NCBI RefSeq assembly: GCF_000833575.1
Contig: NZ_CP010827.1
Span: 2,095,993 to 2,159,992 of the forward strand
Direction of reading: 5' to 3'
DNA from: Corynebacterium singulare
GTDB taxonomy: Bacteria > Actinomycetota > Actinomycetes > Mycobacteriales > Mycobacteriaceae
Length of the DNA stretch: 64,000 bases
A program made the position numbers and the translations under genes. This document shows, in pieces, positions 37,176 to 45,596 of the stretch. Each line of letters starts with the position of its first letter. Within the stretch, counting starts at the first letter, position 1. Under the pieces are notes generated by a model. It was not told the origin of the DNA, searched no databases, and saw only the letters and a list, made by a program, of their open reading frames with translations.

Positions 37176-38077
37176 GAGTTCTGCGTTTTATCGGCACGTT
37201 GTTCGCTGCCTCGATCATCATCTTCCTGCTCATGCGCGCTGTACCCGGCAACCCGGCGCGCGTAGCCTTGGGCGTCAACGCCACCGACGAGGCCGTCGAG
37301 AAGCTGACGCAGTCCATGGGGCTCGACCGCCCCCTCCTCGTGCAGTACCTGGAGTGGATGAAGGGCCTTTTCACGGGAAACTTTGGCATTTCTCTGTCCT
37401 CCCAGCAGGACATCACCCCGCTTGTCCTCGACCGCGCACAGGTAACCCTGCTGCTCATCGGTCTGGCCATCGCCCTCGCTCTTGTAGGCGCCATCCCCAT
37501 GGGCATCCTCCTCGCGCGATTCCGCCTCCCGGTGCTCAACGCGGCGACGCAGCTGGGCATCGCGGTGCCGAGTTTCTTAGTCGGCATCCTCCTCGTCGCG
37601 GTCTTTTCCGTACATCTGGGCTGGCTGCCGGCCAATGGCTGGCAGCTGCCGCGTGAGGGATTGAGCCATCTCGTTCTACCGGTGATTTCCCTGGCGTTGG
37701 TGCAGGGCGCGATGCTCACCCGCTACGTCCGCGTCACCCTCACGGAGGAGATGGACAAGGACTATATCCGCACCGCGCGCTCGCTGGGTGAGTCCCGCAC
37801 TGGGGCGCTCATCCGCCACGGCCTGCGCAACGCGGCGCTGCCCGTCCTCACCGTGACGGGCGTGCAGCTGAGCACGCTCGTGGTGGGCGCGGTGGTCATC
37901 GAGAATGTTTTCGTCATCCCAGGTTTGGGCTCCATGCTTCTCGACGCCGTCTCCACCCGCGACCTCACCACAATCCAAACGCTCATCATGGTCTTTGTCA
38001 CCTTCACCCTCACCGTCAACTTGCTCACGGACCTGGCCTACCGCGTCATCGATCCGCGCCTCAAGGAGGCCCGATGA
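37172..38077 (+). CDS. ABC transporter permease (DppB/NikB type)
   Basis: A 301-residue permease with six membrane segments and the BPD-family EAA-like motif DYIRTARSLGESRTGALIRHGLRNAALPV. It forms the membrane channel with the next gene. The start overlaps the upstream stop (ATGA). Confidence 0.93.
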   Translation: MRVLRFIGTLFAASIIIFLLMRAVPGNPARVALGVNATDEAVEKLTQSMGLDRPLLVQYLEWMKGLFTGNFGISLSSQQDITPLVLDRAQVTLLLIGLAIALALVGAIPMGILLARFRLPVLNAATQLGIAVPSFLVGILLVAVFSVHLGWLPANGWQLPREGLSHLVLPVISLALVQGAMLTRYVRVTLTEEMDKDYIRTARSLGESRTGALIRHGLRNAALPVLTVTGVQLSTLVVGAVVIENVFVIPGLGSMLLDAVSTRDLTTIQTLIMVFVTFTLTVNLLTDLAYRVIDPRLKEAR

Positions 38078-38832
38078 AACCCGGTTATCTTCTCGTGGGT
38101 CTTACCGTCCTGCTGGCTCTCGTCTCGCTGGTGTGGACGCCCTATGACCCGAACCTCATCTCCCCCGACCGCCTGGCCGGCCCCAGCCTCGAGCACCTCA
38201 TGGGTACCGACCGCTTTGGCCGCGATACCTTCTCCCGCATCCTCACGGGCGCGCAGGTCACACTGCTCGTGGGTGTCGTAGCGGTGGCTATCGCCGCTCT
38301 CATCGGTGTGCCGTTGGGCATCATCGCGGGGATGCGCGGCGGCGGGGTCATCATGGCCGCGGCCGATCTCCTCCTAGCTTTCCCGGCGTTGCTGCTGGCC
38401 ATCGTCGCCGGCGCGGTGTGGGGCTCGTCCACGCTCACGGCCACCATCGCCATTGGTATTGCGGGCATTCCCTCCTTCATCCGCGTCACGCGCTCCGGCA
38501 CTCTGCAAATCATGACGCAGGATTACATCGCCGCGGCGCGCATCTCGAAGGTGCCTCCGGCACTCATCGCGTGGCGCCACGTGCTGCCCAACCTCGGCGG
38601 CATCATCGCCATCCAGGCTTCGGTGTACTTTGCGCTGGCCGTTCTCGCGGAGGCCGGCCTGTCCTACCTGGGCCTGGGCACCGCCCCTCCAACGGCCTCG
38701 TGGGGCCGCATGCTTCACGACGCCCAACCCCTCCTGGCCACCCACCCCCTCCAAGCTCTGTGGCCCGGGCTGGCCATCGCCGGCACCGTCCTCGGATTCA
38801 ACCTTCTAGGAAGCCATGCTGACCGTCACTGA
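38074..38832 (+). CDS. ABC transporter permease (DppC/NikC type)
   Basis: A 252-residue permease with five to six hydrophobic helices. HLMGTDRFGRDTFSRILTGAQVTL and DYIAAARISKVPPALIAWRHVLPN are family signatures. It overlaps the upstream permease (ATGA) and the downstream ATPase gene by 17 bp. The N-terminal cytoplasmic extension common to DppC proteins is very short here. Confidence 0.92.
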   Translation: MKPGYLLVGLTVLLALVSLVWTPYDPNLISPDRLAGPSLEHLMGTDRFGRDTFSRILTGAQVTLLVGVVAVAIAALIGVPLGIIAGMRGGGVIMAAADLLLAFPALLLAIVAGAVWGSSTLTATIAIGIAGIPSFIRVTRSGTLQIMTQDYIAAARISKVPPALIAWRHVLPNLGGIIAIQASVYFALAVLAEAGLSYLGLGTAPPTASWGRMLHDAQPLLATHPLQALWPGLAIAGTVLGFNLLGSHADRH

Positions 38833-40036
38833 TCTGCGCGTGGGCTCCGTCGGCCCCTTCACCTTCGAGATTGCCCCGGGCGAGCGCGTCGGGCTCGTCG
38901 GCGATTCCGGCAGCGGCAAGTCCCTCACCGCGCTCGCCATCATGGGCCTGCTGCCTGACCATCTCGAGGCCACCGGCTCCATCTGCTTCGAGGGCCAGGA
39001 GTTGCTCGGTATGCGCGACCGCGACCTGCGCCAGCTTCCCCTAGCTATGGTCTTCCAGGAACCCATGACTGCGCTCGATCCCCTCCAGAAGGTTCCGGGC
39101 TTCAACCGCTTCCCGCACCAGCTCTCTGGTGGGCAACGCCAGCGCGCCCTCATTGAGATGGCCATGGCGCGCAAGCCCAAGCTGCTTATCTGCGATGAGC
39201 CCACCACGGCCCTCGATCCGCGCACCCAGGAGGAGATCCTCTCCGACATCGCCTCCGTCACCGACAACCAGGACACCGCGCTGCTGTTCATCAGCCATGA
39301 TCAGAAGGTGGTCGAGCGCCTCTGCGACCGCGTCGTCCACATCGGTGAGATGACCACTCCGGATCTCAGCTTGCCACCCACCCCTACCCTGGGCGAGCCC
39401 GTCATTACCCTTGACCACGTCACTAAGACCTACCGCGGGGTCACCGCGCTGGATGATGTCTCCCTGACCGTCCGCGAGGGCGAACGCCTGGGCATCATCG
39501 GCGGCTCCGGCTCCGGCAAATCCACACTTCTCAAGCTGCTCACCGGCTTGATAAAGCCCACGTCCGGCACCGTCACCGTCTCGCGCCGCTTCCACATGGT
39601 CTTCCAAGACCCCAAGAGCTCACTCAACCCGCGCATGCCCGTATGGAAAATCGTGGCCGAAGGCGGCGGCACCCGCGAGGAGGCCGAGCGCGTGCTCCGC
39701 GAGGTCGGCATCGACGGCGTCGAGCGCTATCCCCGTGATTTCTCCGGTGGTCAACGCCAGCGCATCTCACTCGCCCGCGCGGTGGTGGGCAAGCCCGAGA
39801 TCCTGCTGGCCGATGAAGCCGTCTCCGCCCTCGACGCCACCTCCCGCGCGCAGGTCCTCGAGCTGATCCAGCGGGTGACTCGGGACATGACGTTGGTGTT
39901 TGTGTCGCACGATATGGACGTCGTCAAGCACTTGTGTCCCACCGTGGCCGTGCTGCAGGACGGCAAGCTCGTGGATTCTGGCGAAACGAGTAAGGTGTTG
40001 TCCCGTTATGGAACACCCTCTGCCGCAACGCCCTAG
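38816..40036 (+). CDS. ABC transporter ATPase with two fused nucleotide-binding domains (DppD-DppF type)
   Basis: A 406-residue tandem ATPase. NBD1 has GDSGSGKSLTALA, QLSGGQRQRALIEMAMARKPKLLICDEPTTALD. NBD2 has GGSGSGKSTLLKLLTG, FSGGQRQRISLARAVVGKPEILLADEAVSALD. It energises the two permeases. In NBD1 the stretch between the Q-loop (VFQEPMTALDPLQK) and the signature is only about ten residues. That is roughly forty residues shorter than usual, so the helical subdomain is trimmed. It overlaps the FUSC gene by 29 bp. Confidence 0.9.
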   Translation: MLTVTDLRVGSVGPFTFEIAPGERVGLVGDSGSGKSLTALAIMGLLPDHLEATGSICFEGQELLGMRDRDLRQLPLAMVFQEPMTALDPLQKVPGFNRFPHQLSGGQRQRALIEMAMARKPKLLICDEPTTALDPRTQEEILSDIASVTDNQDTALLFISHDQKVVERLCDRVVHIGEMTTPDLSLPPTPTLGEPVITLDHVTKTYRGVTALDDVSLTVREGERLGIIGGSGSGKSTLLKLLTGLIKPTSGTVTVSRRFHMVFQDPKSSLNPRMPVWKIVAEGGGTREEAERVLREVGIDGVERYPRDFSGGQRQRISLARAVVGKPEILLADEAVSALDATSRAQVLELIQRVTRDMTLVFVSHDMDVVKHLCPTVAVLQDGKLVDSGETSKVLSRYGTPSAATP

Positions 40037-41639
40037 CGCTCTCCAGCTCTTCACCGCCTTCAACACCTCCGCGCGCCGCTGGCCCGGCGCCCTGCGCGCG
40101 GCGCTAGCGATCATCATTCCTGGCTTGGTGGCCATCCTCATCGGACACCCCGACGCCGTGCTCTTGGTCTCCGCCGGAGCGTTCTCCGTCATCTACGGTG
40201 AGGGGCACCCCTACCGCACGCGGCGCCGCATCATCCTCACTGCCGGCGCGCTGCTCACTCTCGCGGCGACGGTTGGCTCCCTCATCGATGGCTTGGTCTT
40301 AACGGCGGTATTCACGGTAACGCTGGCGACGGTGGGCGCGTTCGTGCAGAACGCACTGCGCCTGCCGCCGCCCGGCACGTTCTTCATGGTGATGGTGGCG
40401 GGCGGTTCCACCATGCTGCGCGGGATTTCGCCATGGGAGGTCGCCGGGTGGAGCCTGGCGGGCGTGGCTGCCGGCTACGTGCTGGGCATGTTGCCGCGCT
40501 TCTGGGATCCGCACGGCCCGGAGACGCGGGCGGTCGCCGCACTGGAGAAAGCTGCCGCGGCCTTTGTGGACTCCTCCTCGGATTTCCTGGCCAAACACCA
40601 CCAGGCGCAGTCCGCACTGTCTACGGCGTGGCAAGCGCTTGCCGACGCCGGCGTCATCCGCGGTGGCCGCATTCGCCGCCCTGCCCAGGCCTCGCTGGTG
40701 CATCGCGCCCTCGCCGCGCAGCAACGCATCGTGGCCCACCACCAGCAGGTGGGCGGCAACTCAGACGACCTGTCGGATGCGCCTACCTATGTCGACCCCG
40801 ACCGCACCACGATTCCGCATACCAAGCCCACGATGCGCTACCGCATGTACCGCGCGGCCGTGGGCAACTCGCATGCGGTGGTTACTGCGGAAAAGATTGC
40901 GCTGGGTGGTCTGGTGACCGCGTTTCTGGGTTTGGCGCTGGGGCTTCACCGCCCGGACTGGGGCGCGGTATCGGTGCTGCTGCTCTTACAGTGGGGCCCA
41001 GACCGCGTTCCGGGTACGATTCGCGGCCTGCAGCGCATGCTCGGCTCCGTGTTGGGCGTGTGCGTCTTCGCACTCATCGCTTCCTTCAGCCCGCACGGCT
41101 GGGGACTGTTGCTGGCGCTGGCATTCTGCCAGTTCTGCGCGGAGATTCTCGTGGTGAAAAACTATGCGCTGTGCGTGGTGTTCTCCACCCCACTGGCGCT
41201 GCTCATGGGCAATTCCTCGGGCCATCTGGCTCAGACGATTGGTCAGCGCATGGCGGAAATCGGGCTATCCGTGGTGGTAGCCATGCTGGTGCTGTGGCTG
41301 TGGAAGCCCAACGCGCAGATGCTCAACCACCACCGCTTGCAAACGCGCTGCTTCGAGGCCATGGCGGCCCTGCTCGGCGCGCTGCTTATCAAGACTCCGG
41401 AGGAAGCCTTGGCGCAGCGCCGTGACCTGCACTACGAGCTGCTCTCGGAGCGCCGCAGTATGCAGTCCCTGGCCACCAACCGCTCTGACATCGAACATTT
41501 CTGGAAGCGCCACACGGCTCTACAAGCAGCTGGCTATTATCTGTTGGATTTCTGCGTCGTCAACCCGCTCTCACAACCCAGCCGCGCGGAGCTAGACACA
41601 CTCATTGAGCACATCACCGAAGCGGAAACTCGTCGATGA
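40008..41639 (+). CDS. FUSC-family membrane protein
   Basis: A 543-residue protein with two membrane blocks. The N-terminal set covers about residues 20-150 (RAALAIIIPGLVAILIG, AVLLVSAGAFSVIYGEG). A soluble middle region separates it from a second set at about 290-420. FUSC proteins (fusaric-acid resistance or aromatic acid efflux type) are likely exporters. ATG 40008 (MEHPLPQRPSA) is chosen; a longer frame inside the ATPase gene has no credible protein character. It is the last gene of the GntR-ABC operon. The 3' end overlaps the convergent thpR-like gene. Confidence 0.85.
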   Translation: MEHPLPQRPSALQLFTAFNTSARRWPGALRAALAIIIPGLVAILIGHPDAVLLVSAGAFSVIYGEGHPYRTRRRIILTAGALLTLAATVGSLIDGLVLTAVFTVTLATVGAFVQNALRLPPPGTFFMVMVAGGSTMLRGISPWEVAGWSLAGVAAGYVLGMLPRFWDPHGPETRAVAALEKAAAAFVDSSSDFLAKHHQAQSALSTAWQALADAGVIRGGRIRRPAQASLVHRALAAQQRIVAHHQQVGGNSDDLSDAPTYVDPDRTTIPHTKPTMRYRMYRAAVGNSHAVVTAEKIALGGLVTAFLGLALGLHRPDWGAVSVLLLLQWGPDRVPGTIRGLQRMLGSVLGVCVFALIASFSPHGWGLLLALAFCQFCAEILVVKNYALCVVFSTPLALLMGNSSGHLAQTIGQRMAEIGLSVVVAMLVLWLWKPNAQMLNHHRLQTRCFEAMAALLGALLIKTPEEALAQRRDLHYELLSERRSMQSLATNRSDIEHFWKRHTALQAAGYYLLDFCVVNPLSQPSRAELDTLIEHITEAETRR

Positions 41640-42105
41640 CCTCGTAACGCGGCCCGCCCCCGCGTCCTTCCCCAAGAAAGGACTGCACCAAGCTGATGGT
41701 GCTGACCTCGAATTCCGGTCCGCGGTAGACACTCAGCGCGTGGACAGCATCCGGAATAAGCCAGGGGTCGCGCGTACGACGCCCCGCGCGGGCCAGCGTG
41801 AGATGCGGACGGGATGGTTCCAGCATGAGGTGCGTGATGTGGCCGTGCACTCCAGCCCACAGCACGTTTTTGTCAAAGGACCCCGCCCCGCTCAGACTCA
41901 GTGTCACGGGCGCTCCTTCAATTCCGCGGAGCATCTCGCGGACCTCGGCGGCATCATTGGGCTGATCCCCGAAGAAATCCAGCGTGATGTGCCAATTATC
42001 TGGATCGACCCACCGCAGCCCATTATCCTTCAGAGGGCGTACCGCCCGCACCAGATGCTCCCGCGCTTCCTCCGAGGGGAAAAAGGCGCTGAAAAGGCGG
42101 ATCAT
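41614..42105 (-). CDS. thpR: RNA 2',3'-cyclic phosphodiesterase (2'-5' RNA ligase family, ThpR-like)
   Basis: A 163-residue 2H phosphoesterase. The two HxT motifs are NWHITLDFFG and RPHLTLARAG. FSAFFPSEEAREHL is the typical N-terminus. It probably hydrolyses 2',3'-cyclic phosphates on RNA. The start is coupled by an ATGA overlap to a 37-codon upstream ORF. The 3' end overlaps FUSC by 26 bp on the opposite strand. Confidence 0.88.
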   Translation of the reverse strand: MIRLFSAFFPSEEAREHLVRAVRPLKDNGLRWVDPDNWHITLDFFGDQPNDAAEVREMLRGIEGAPVTLSLSGAGSFDKNVLWAGVHGHITHLMLEPSRPHLTLARAGRRTRDPWLIPDAVHALSVYRGPEFEVSTISLVQSFLGEGRGGGPRYEVIDEFPLR

Positions 42106-42215
42106 CTCACCGTCAACAGGAGTTTTGGATCCAACACGTGCTCTTCCACGCGCTCAAAGACGGCAAAGGCCTCCTCTAGCTCGCGGACATTCTCATCAAA
42201 ATTAGGCAGCGGCAT
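42102..42215 (-). CDS. Small ORF (37 aa) coupled to thpR
   Basis: The frame reads MPLPNFDENVRELEEAFAVF and ends with HVLDPKLLLTVR. Its TGA overlaps the thpR ATG (ATGA), a typical arrangement for translational coupling. The peptide is acidic and helical. No family is recognised. It could be a real small protein or merely a leader ORF. Confidence 0.45.
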   Translation of the reverse strand: MPLPNFDENVRELEEAFAVFERVEEHVLDPKLLLTVR

Positions 42216-42288
42216 GGCATTCCAATCGACGCAGAAATAAGTGCCCCTATCCTAACTCACAGCGCTGTCATTTCGCTTATCTGAGACA

Positions 42289-42531
42289 ATGGTGGCCGTG
42301 AACTCTTAGAAAGCCACCGCCTGGGGCGATGAAAACCATCGAGTTTTCGAGCTATCCATCGAGCGCGCCGACGACGGCCGCGGCGCCGGATCTGATTTCG
42401 ATTCCTCCGCGCACCGTTACACCGACTGGTACCAACGCACGGACGAAGAAGGCGAGAATGTAGACTACAACTTCGAGACCGATACCTGGTCCGATGGCTA
42501 CGACCCGAACTCTGAGCAGAAGGAGAAGTAG
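42289..42531 (+). pseudogene. Small acidic-protein gene with an amber stop at codon 7
   Basis: From ATG 42289 the frame reads MVAVNS then TAG at 42307-42309. It then continues without stops as KATAWGDENHRVFELSIERA and onward to TAG at 42529-42531 (about 80 codons in total). No in-frame ATG, GTG or TTG follows the amber codon early on. It sits directly upstream of, and adjacent to, the GTG of the 126-aa membrane protein. It is best read as disrupted by a single nonsense change (CAG to TAG) or a sequencing error. Confidence 0.65.
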
Positions 42532-42912
42532 GTGGGCATCCCTGACGATGTCGTCCTCGACGGCTACACGCTTATCGAACAGCACGAAGTGGACCACGAG
42601 TTCCTCATCAACGGCTCGCCGCTCGCCGTGGATACGCCTCTACTTTTCGCACTCACGATTGTTGGTGTTCTCCTCGTGGCAGCCAGCTTCTTCCTGCGCA
42701 GGCCGGTCCGCATCATCGCCGGGCTCCTGGGCGCGATCCTGACGCTGACCAAGCTGTGGTGGATGCCCATCGTACTGGCCCAACAGTTCAACGACAGCCA
42801 GGTCTTTGGCTACACGCTGAAGTACTACCCCCAGTACTGGCCGGCGGCCTCCATAATCGTGGTGGTCATCGCTATCATCGGCATCATTTCCGCCTTCCTC
42901 CGCCGACGCTAG
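42532..42912 (+). CDS. Hypothetical membrane protein, 126 aa
   Basis: It begins GTG (MGIPDDVVLDGYTLIEQHEVDH) immediately after the broken gene's stop. It has three transmembrane segments: LLFALTIVGVLLVAASFFL, IIAGLLGAILTLTKLWW and IIVVVIAIIGIISAFL. Function unknown. It was presumably co-translated with the upstream small acidic protein before that was disrupted. The 3' end overlaps the response-regulator gene by 4 bp (convergent). Confidence 0.75.
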   Translation: MGIPDDVVLDGYTLIEQHEVDHEFLINGSPLAVDTPLLFALTIVGVLLVAASFFLRRPVRIIAGLLGAILTLTKLWWMPIVLAQQFNDSQVFGYTLKYYPQYWPAASIIVVVIAIIGIISAFLRRR

Positions 42913-43550
42913 CGCGATTCCAGCACCGCAATCGCAATGTGCACGCGGTTGGTACCGCCGAGCTTGTCCAGGATGTGCTTGATGTGGGTCTTCACCGTGG
43001 TCACGGAGACGTAGAGCTGATCCGCGATCTCCTGGTTATCCAACCCTTGGGCCACCAGCTGCGCCACCTCGTTCTCGCGCTGACTTAGGCCTTTCAGCGG
43101 GCGGGGCTCAAGCACCTCTGCCGGCTCCGGCTCGGGGCGCTTGAGCGCCAGAAGGTTTTTCAGCGCCTGCGGGCTCAGCAGCTGCTGCCCCGTGGCCGCA
43201 GCCCGCACTGCGGAGACCAGCCCCTCCGGCTCAATGGTCTTGAGCAAGAAACCCATAGCGCCGGCATGCAGCGCATCCACGATGAACTCATCCGTATCAA
43301 AAGCGGTCAGCATGACCACCGGGATATCCGGAGCACTTGCGCGCAGCTGCCCGGCCGCTTCGATGCCGTCCATGACGGGCATGCGGATATCCATGAGAAC
43401 GACGTCCGGCCGCAGATCCGTCACGCGTGCCACGCCATCGCGTCCGTTGCTGGCCTCGGCCACCACCTCGATGTCCGAAGCACCTTCCAGGATGAAACGG
43501 ATACCGCGGCGCAGAGCCTGCTCATCATCGACCAATACCACCGAAATCAT
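42909..43550 (-). CDS. Two-component response regulator (NarL/LuxR type)
   Basis: A 213-residue regulator. The receiver domain has the phospho-acceptor Asp in PDVVLMDIRMPVMDG. The C-terminal LuxR-type HTH is LSQRENEVAQLVAQGLDNQEIADQLYVSVTTVKTHIKHIL. It is paired with the kinase immediately upstream on the strand (1-bp overlap). A candidate target is the ATCCTCC-CTGC-GGAGGAT palindrome near the adjoining PrsW gene. Confidence 0.93.
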   Translation of the reverse strand: MISVVLVDDEQALRRGIRFILEGASDIEVVAEASNGRDGVARVTDLRPDVVLMDIRMPVMDGIEAAGQLRASAPDIPVVMLTAFDTDEFIVDALHAGAMGFLLKTIEPEGLVSAVRAAATGQQLLSPQALKNLLALKRPEPEPAEVLEPRPLKGLSQRENEVAQLVAQGLDNQEIADQLYVSVTTVKTHIKHILDKLGGTNRVHIAIAVLESR

Positions 43551-44719
43551 TACGCGTGTGCCTCCTCCGGTAGCTCGAGGACCCAGGTGAACGTGGAGGC
43601 GTCGTCAAGCACTGTGAAGGTGCCTCCCGCCAGCCGGGCGCGCTCCTCCAGCCCCAGCAGCCCGTTGCCGCCGCCGGACTCAGGCTGGTGCGCCTCCTTC
43701 TTGTTCTGCATCGTCACCTGCACCTTACCCTCCTCGTTGTCCACGCTGAGCGTCACCTTCTTCCCCGGCGCATACTTGCGCGCGTTGGTCAGCCCCTCCT
43801 GCACGGCGCGGCCCAAAGTGTGAGCCGCCATCGTGCTTAGCTTATCGACGTCCCCCTTCTCATATCGCACCTTGGTTCCCGCCGCGCGAGCGCGCTCGAT
43901 GTGTTCTTCAATGGTGGCACGCGGATCCACGCGGTCGTCCACACGGAGGGCCTTGATAACCCCACGCAGGTCTTCCACGGCGGCCTTGGCCTCCGACTGG
44001 ATGGTGTCTGACGCCTCCTTGATGCGTTCTGGATCGGCGTCCTTGCGGTAGCTCAAGCCACCCGCGTACACGGAAATAAGGCTGAGCCGGTGCGAGAGGG
44101 AATCGTGGATATCGCGGGCAATGCGATTGCGTTCCTCCAGCCGCGCCCGCTCCTCGCGGGAGCGCAACTGGTCCTCATTGAGCTCCGCCAAGCTCACCAA
44201 CGTGACCTCGCGCTGGCGGCGCTGCGCGCGCACCGAGCCCGTAATCCAGGCAACGATAAGAAAGATGATTCCGAAGAACCCGTAACCGAACGCCGACAGG
44301 TAGCTCACGTTCAGGTAAGGCACCGCTATGACGATCACATACGAGACCATCAACACCAGCGTTCCCGCCAGGGACCATCGCAGTCGGCCGCGCGAGATCA
44401 GCGATATCAAGACCACCAGCACTGACAGCGACAGTGGGCGAAACCCGCCTAGCGCTAAGACGAGCAGAGCCGCAATCAGCGCCACTGGGTGGCCGGGGTA
44501 CTCCTCGTGGATGTTGCGCTCCCGCCGCGAGTGGTGCAGGGCGAGGGGCAGCAGAATCCACGTGACAAGGGTAAATAGAACCATGAAGCTCAGAACGTAG
44601 GCTTTCTGATCCGAGCCATCATAGCTTTCGAGTTCGGGGATCCACGCGGCCCCATCCGCCACCACGCAGAGCAGAATGAGCAGCACTGTGATCCACAGTG
44701 GTCTCGTCTTTCTCGTCAT
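43550..44719 (-). CDS. Sensor histidine kinase (HisKA_3 type)
   Basis: A 389-residue kinase with five or so N-terminal membrane helices and short loops. The phospho-acceptor His lies in ERNRIARDIHDSLSHRLSLISVYAGG. The HATPase domain includes GNGLLGLEERARLAGGTF. ATG 44719 (MTRKTRPLWITVLL) is preferred over upstream starts. With few extracytoplasmic residues it is probably an intramembrane or envelope-stress sensor. It is divergent from the PrsW-like genes. Confidence 0.92.
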   Translation of the reverse strand: MTRKTRPLWITVLLILLCVVADGAAWIPELESYDGSDQKAYVLSFMVLFTLVTWILLPLALHHSRRERNIHEEYPGHPVALIAALLVLALGGFRPLSLSVLVVLISLISRGRLRWSLAGTLVLMVSYVIVIAVPYLNVSYLSAFGYGFFGIIFLIVAWITGSVRAQRRQREVTLVSLAELNEDQLRSREERARLEERNRIARDIHDSLSHRLSLISVYAGGLSYRKDADPERIKEASDTIQSEAKAAVEDLRGVIKALRVDDRVDPRATIEEHIERARAAGTKVRYEKGDVDKLSTMAAHTLGRAVQEGLTNARKYAPGKKVTLSVDNEEGKVQVTMQNKKEAHQPESGGGNGLLGLEERARLAGGTFTVLDDASTFTWVLELPEEAHA

Positions 44720-44753
44720 GGTTGACACGATAGCTCTCCCCCAGGGTATGGAA

Positions 44754-44771
44754 ATCCTCCCTGCGGAGGAT
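44754..44771. promoter_or_regulatory. Palindrome upstream of the first PrsW-like gene
   Basis: Perfect 7-bp arms ATCCTCC and GGAGGAT around CTGC. It lies 54 bp before the ATG of the first PrsW-like gene. An identical palindrome with the same flanks (AAATCC...ATACC) occurs at 45540-45557, 53 bp before the next gene. Confidence 0.55.
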
Positions 44772-44807
44772 ACCGGCACCCCGGGCGCGGTTCATAACCT
44801 AAGCCTC

Positions 44808-45596
44808 ATGAGAAGAACACGACTCTTGTACTATCTGCTCACCGCCGCTGGGCTGGTGTTCGCCGTTTATCATTTCTCCCAAGGTGCTTTCGTCACTACA
44901 AGTGCGCTCGCCGCAGTGTTGTACGCGGCCGTGGCAATTGGTCTCACGCTGCTGATTCTGCGCAAGCACCCAGGCATTGCACACGGTGTGGTGTGGGGCA
45001 TCGCGGTCACGGGAGTCGCGGCTCAGCTCAACGAGAGCATGAATCACCTCCTCATCCGCGTGGTCCCAGACTGGCTGGTCGGCGCTGGAATCGCCCCACT
45101 CCCCGAGGAGGTCCTCAAATTCCTCGGCGTCATCTTCATTTGCACCTGCGTCATCCGGCCCCGTCACTGGGCAGACTACGTCTTCGTCGGGGTGGCGGTA
45201 GGCATGGGCTTTAGTGTGAGCGAGAATGCCGTCTACTACGCCAACATGACGCTGGAGAACCTGGATTCCGACATTAAGGGCACCTTGATGGCGCTCCTTG
45301 CCCGCTTCGTCGCGAACCCTCTCATGCATTCTTTCTTCACCGGAATCGCAGCTTATGGACTTTCCCGCAAACAACCGGTGCGGTGGTTGCTTATCGCCAT
45401 GGCGGTGCACTTCGCTGCCAACTTTGGCCCGTCTGTGACTATCGCGTTGGAGGAAGCCATCTGGCCCGTCTTTGCCGCCCTCATCATTCTCATTTCTCTG
45501 TGGGGCGCCACGATTGTCAGCATTGTCAAGCTCCGGAAAATCCTCCCTGCGGAGGATACCACCACGAAACCACAGCTCGTAGGGTCACAAGCATGA
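44808..45596 (+). CDS. PrsW-like intramembrane metalloprotease
   Basis: A membrane protein of about 262 residues with seven to eight helices. The family motifs are PLPEEVLKFLGVIFICT (Glu-Glu), GFSVSENAVYYAN (Glu), NPLMHSFFTG (His) and AVHFAANF (His). The active site is intramembrane. ATG 44808 (MRRTRLLYYLL) is preferred, since earlier in-frame residues lack membrane character. PrsW-type proteases cleave anti-sigma factors or other membrane proteins. It overlaps the next gene (ATGA). Confidence 0.8.
   Translation: MRRTRLLYYLLTAAGLVFAVYHFSQGAFVTTSALAAVLYAAVAIGLTLLILRKHPGIAHGVVWGIAVTGVAAQLNESMNHLLIRVVPDWLVGAGIAPLPEEVLKFLGVIFICTCVIRPRHWADYVFVGVAVGMGFSVSENAVYYANMTLENLDSDIKGTLMALLARFVANPLMHSFFTGIAAYGLSRKQPVRWLLIAMAVHFAANFGPSVTIALEEAIWPVFAALIILISLWGATIVSIVKLRKILPAEDTTTKPQLVGSQA
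45540..45557. promoter_or_regulatory. Second copy of the ATCCTCC-CTGC-GGAGGAT palindrome
   Basis: Identical to the copy at 44754-44771. It lies inside the last codons of the first PrsW gene (encoding ILPAEDT) and 53 bp upstream of the secreted-protein gene start. Confidence 0.5.
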
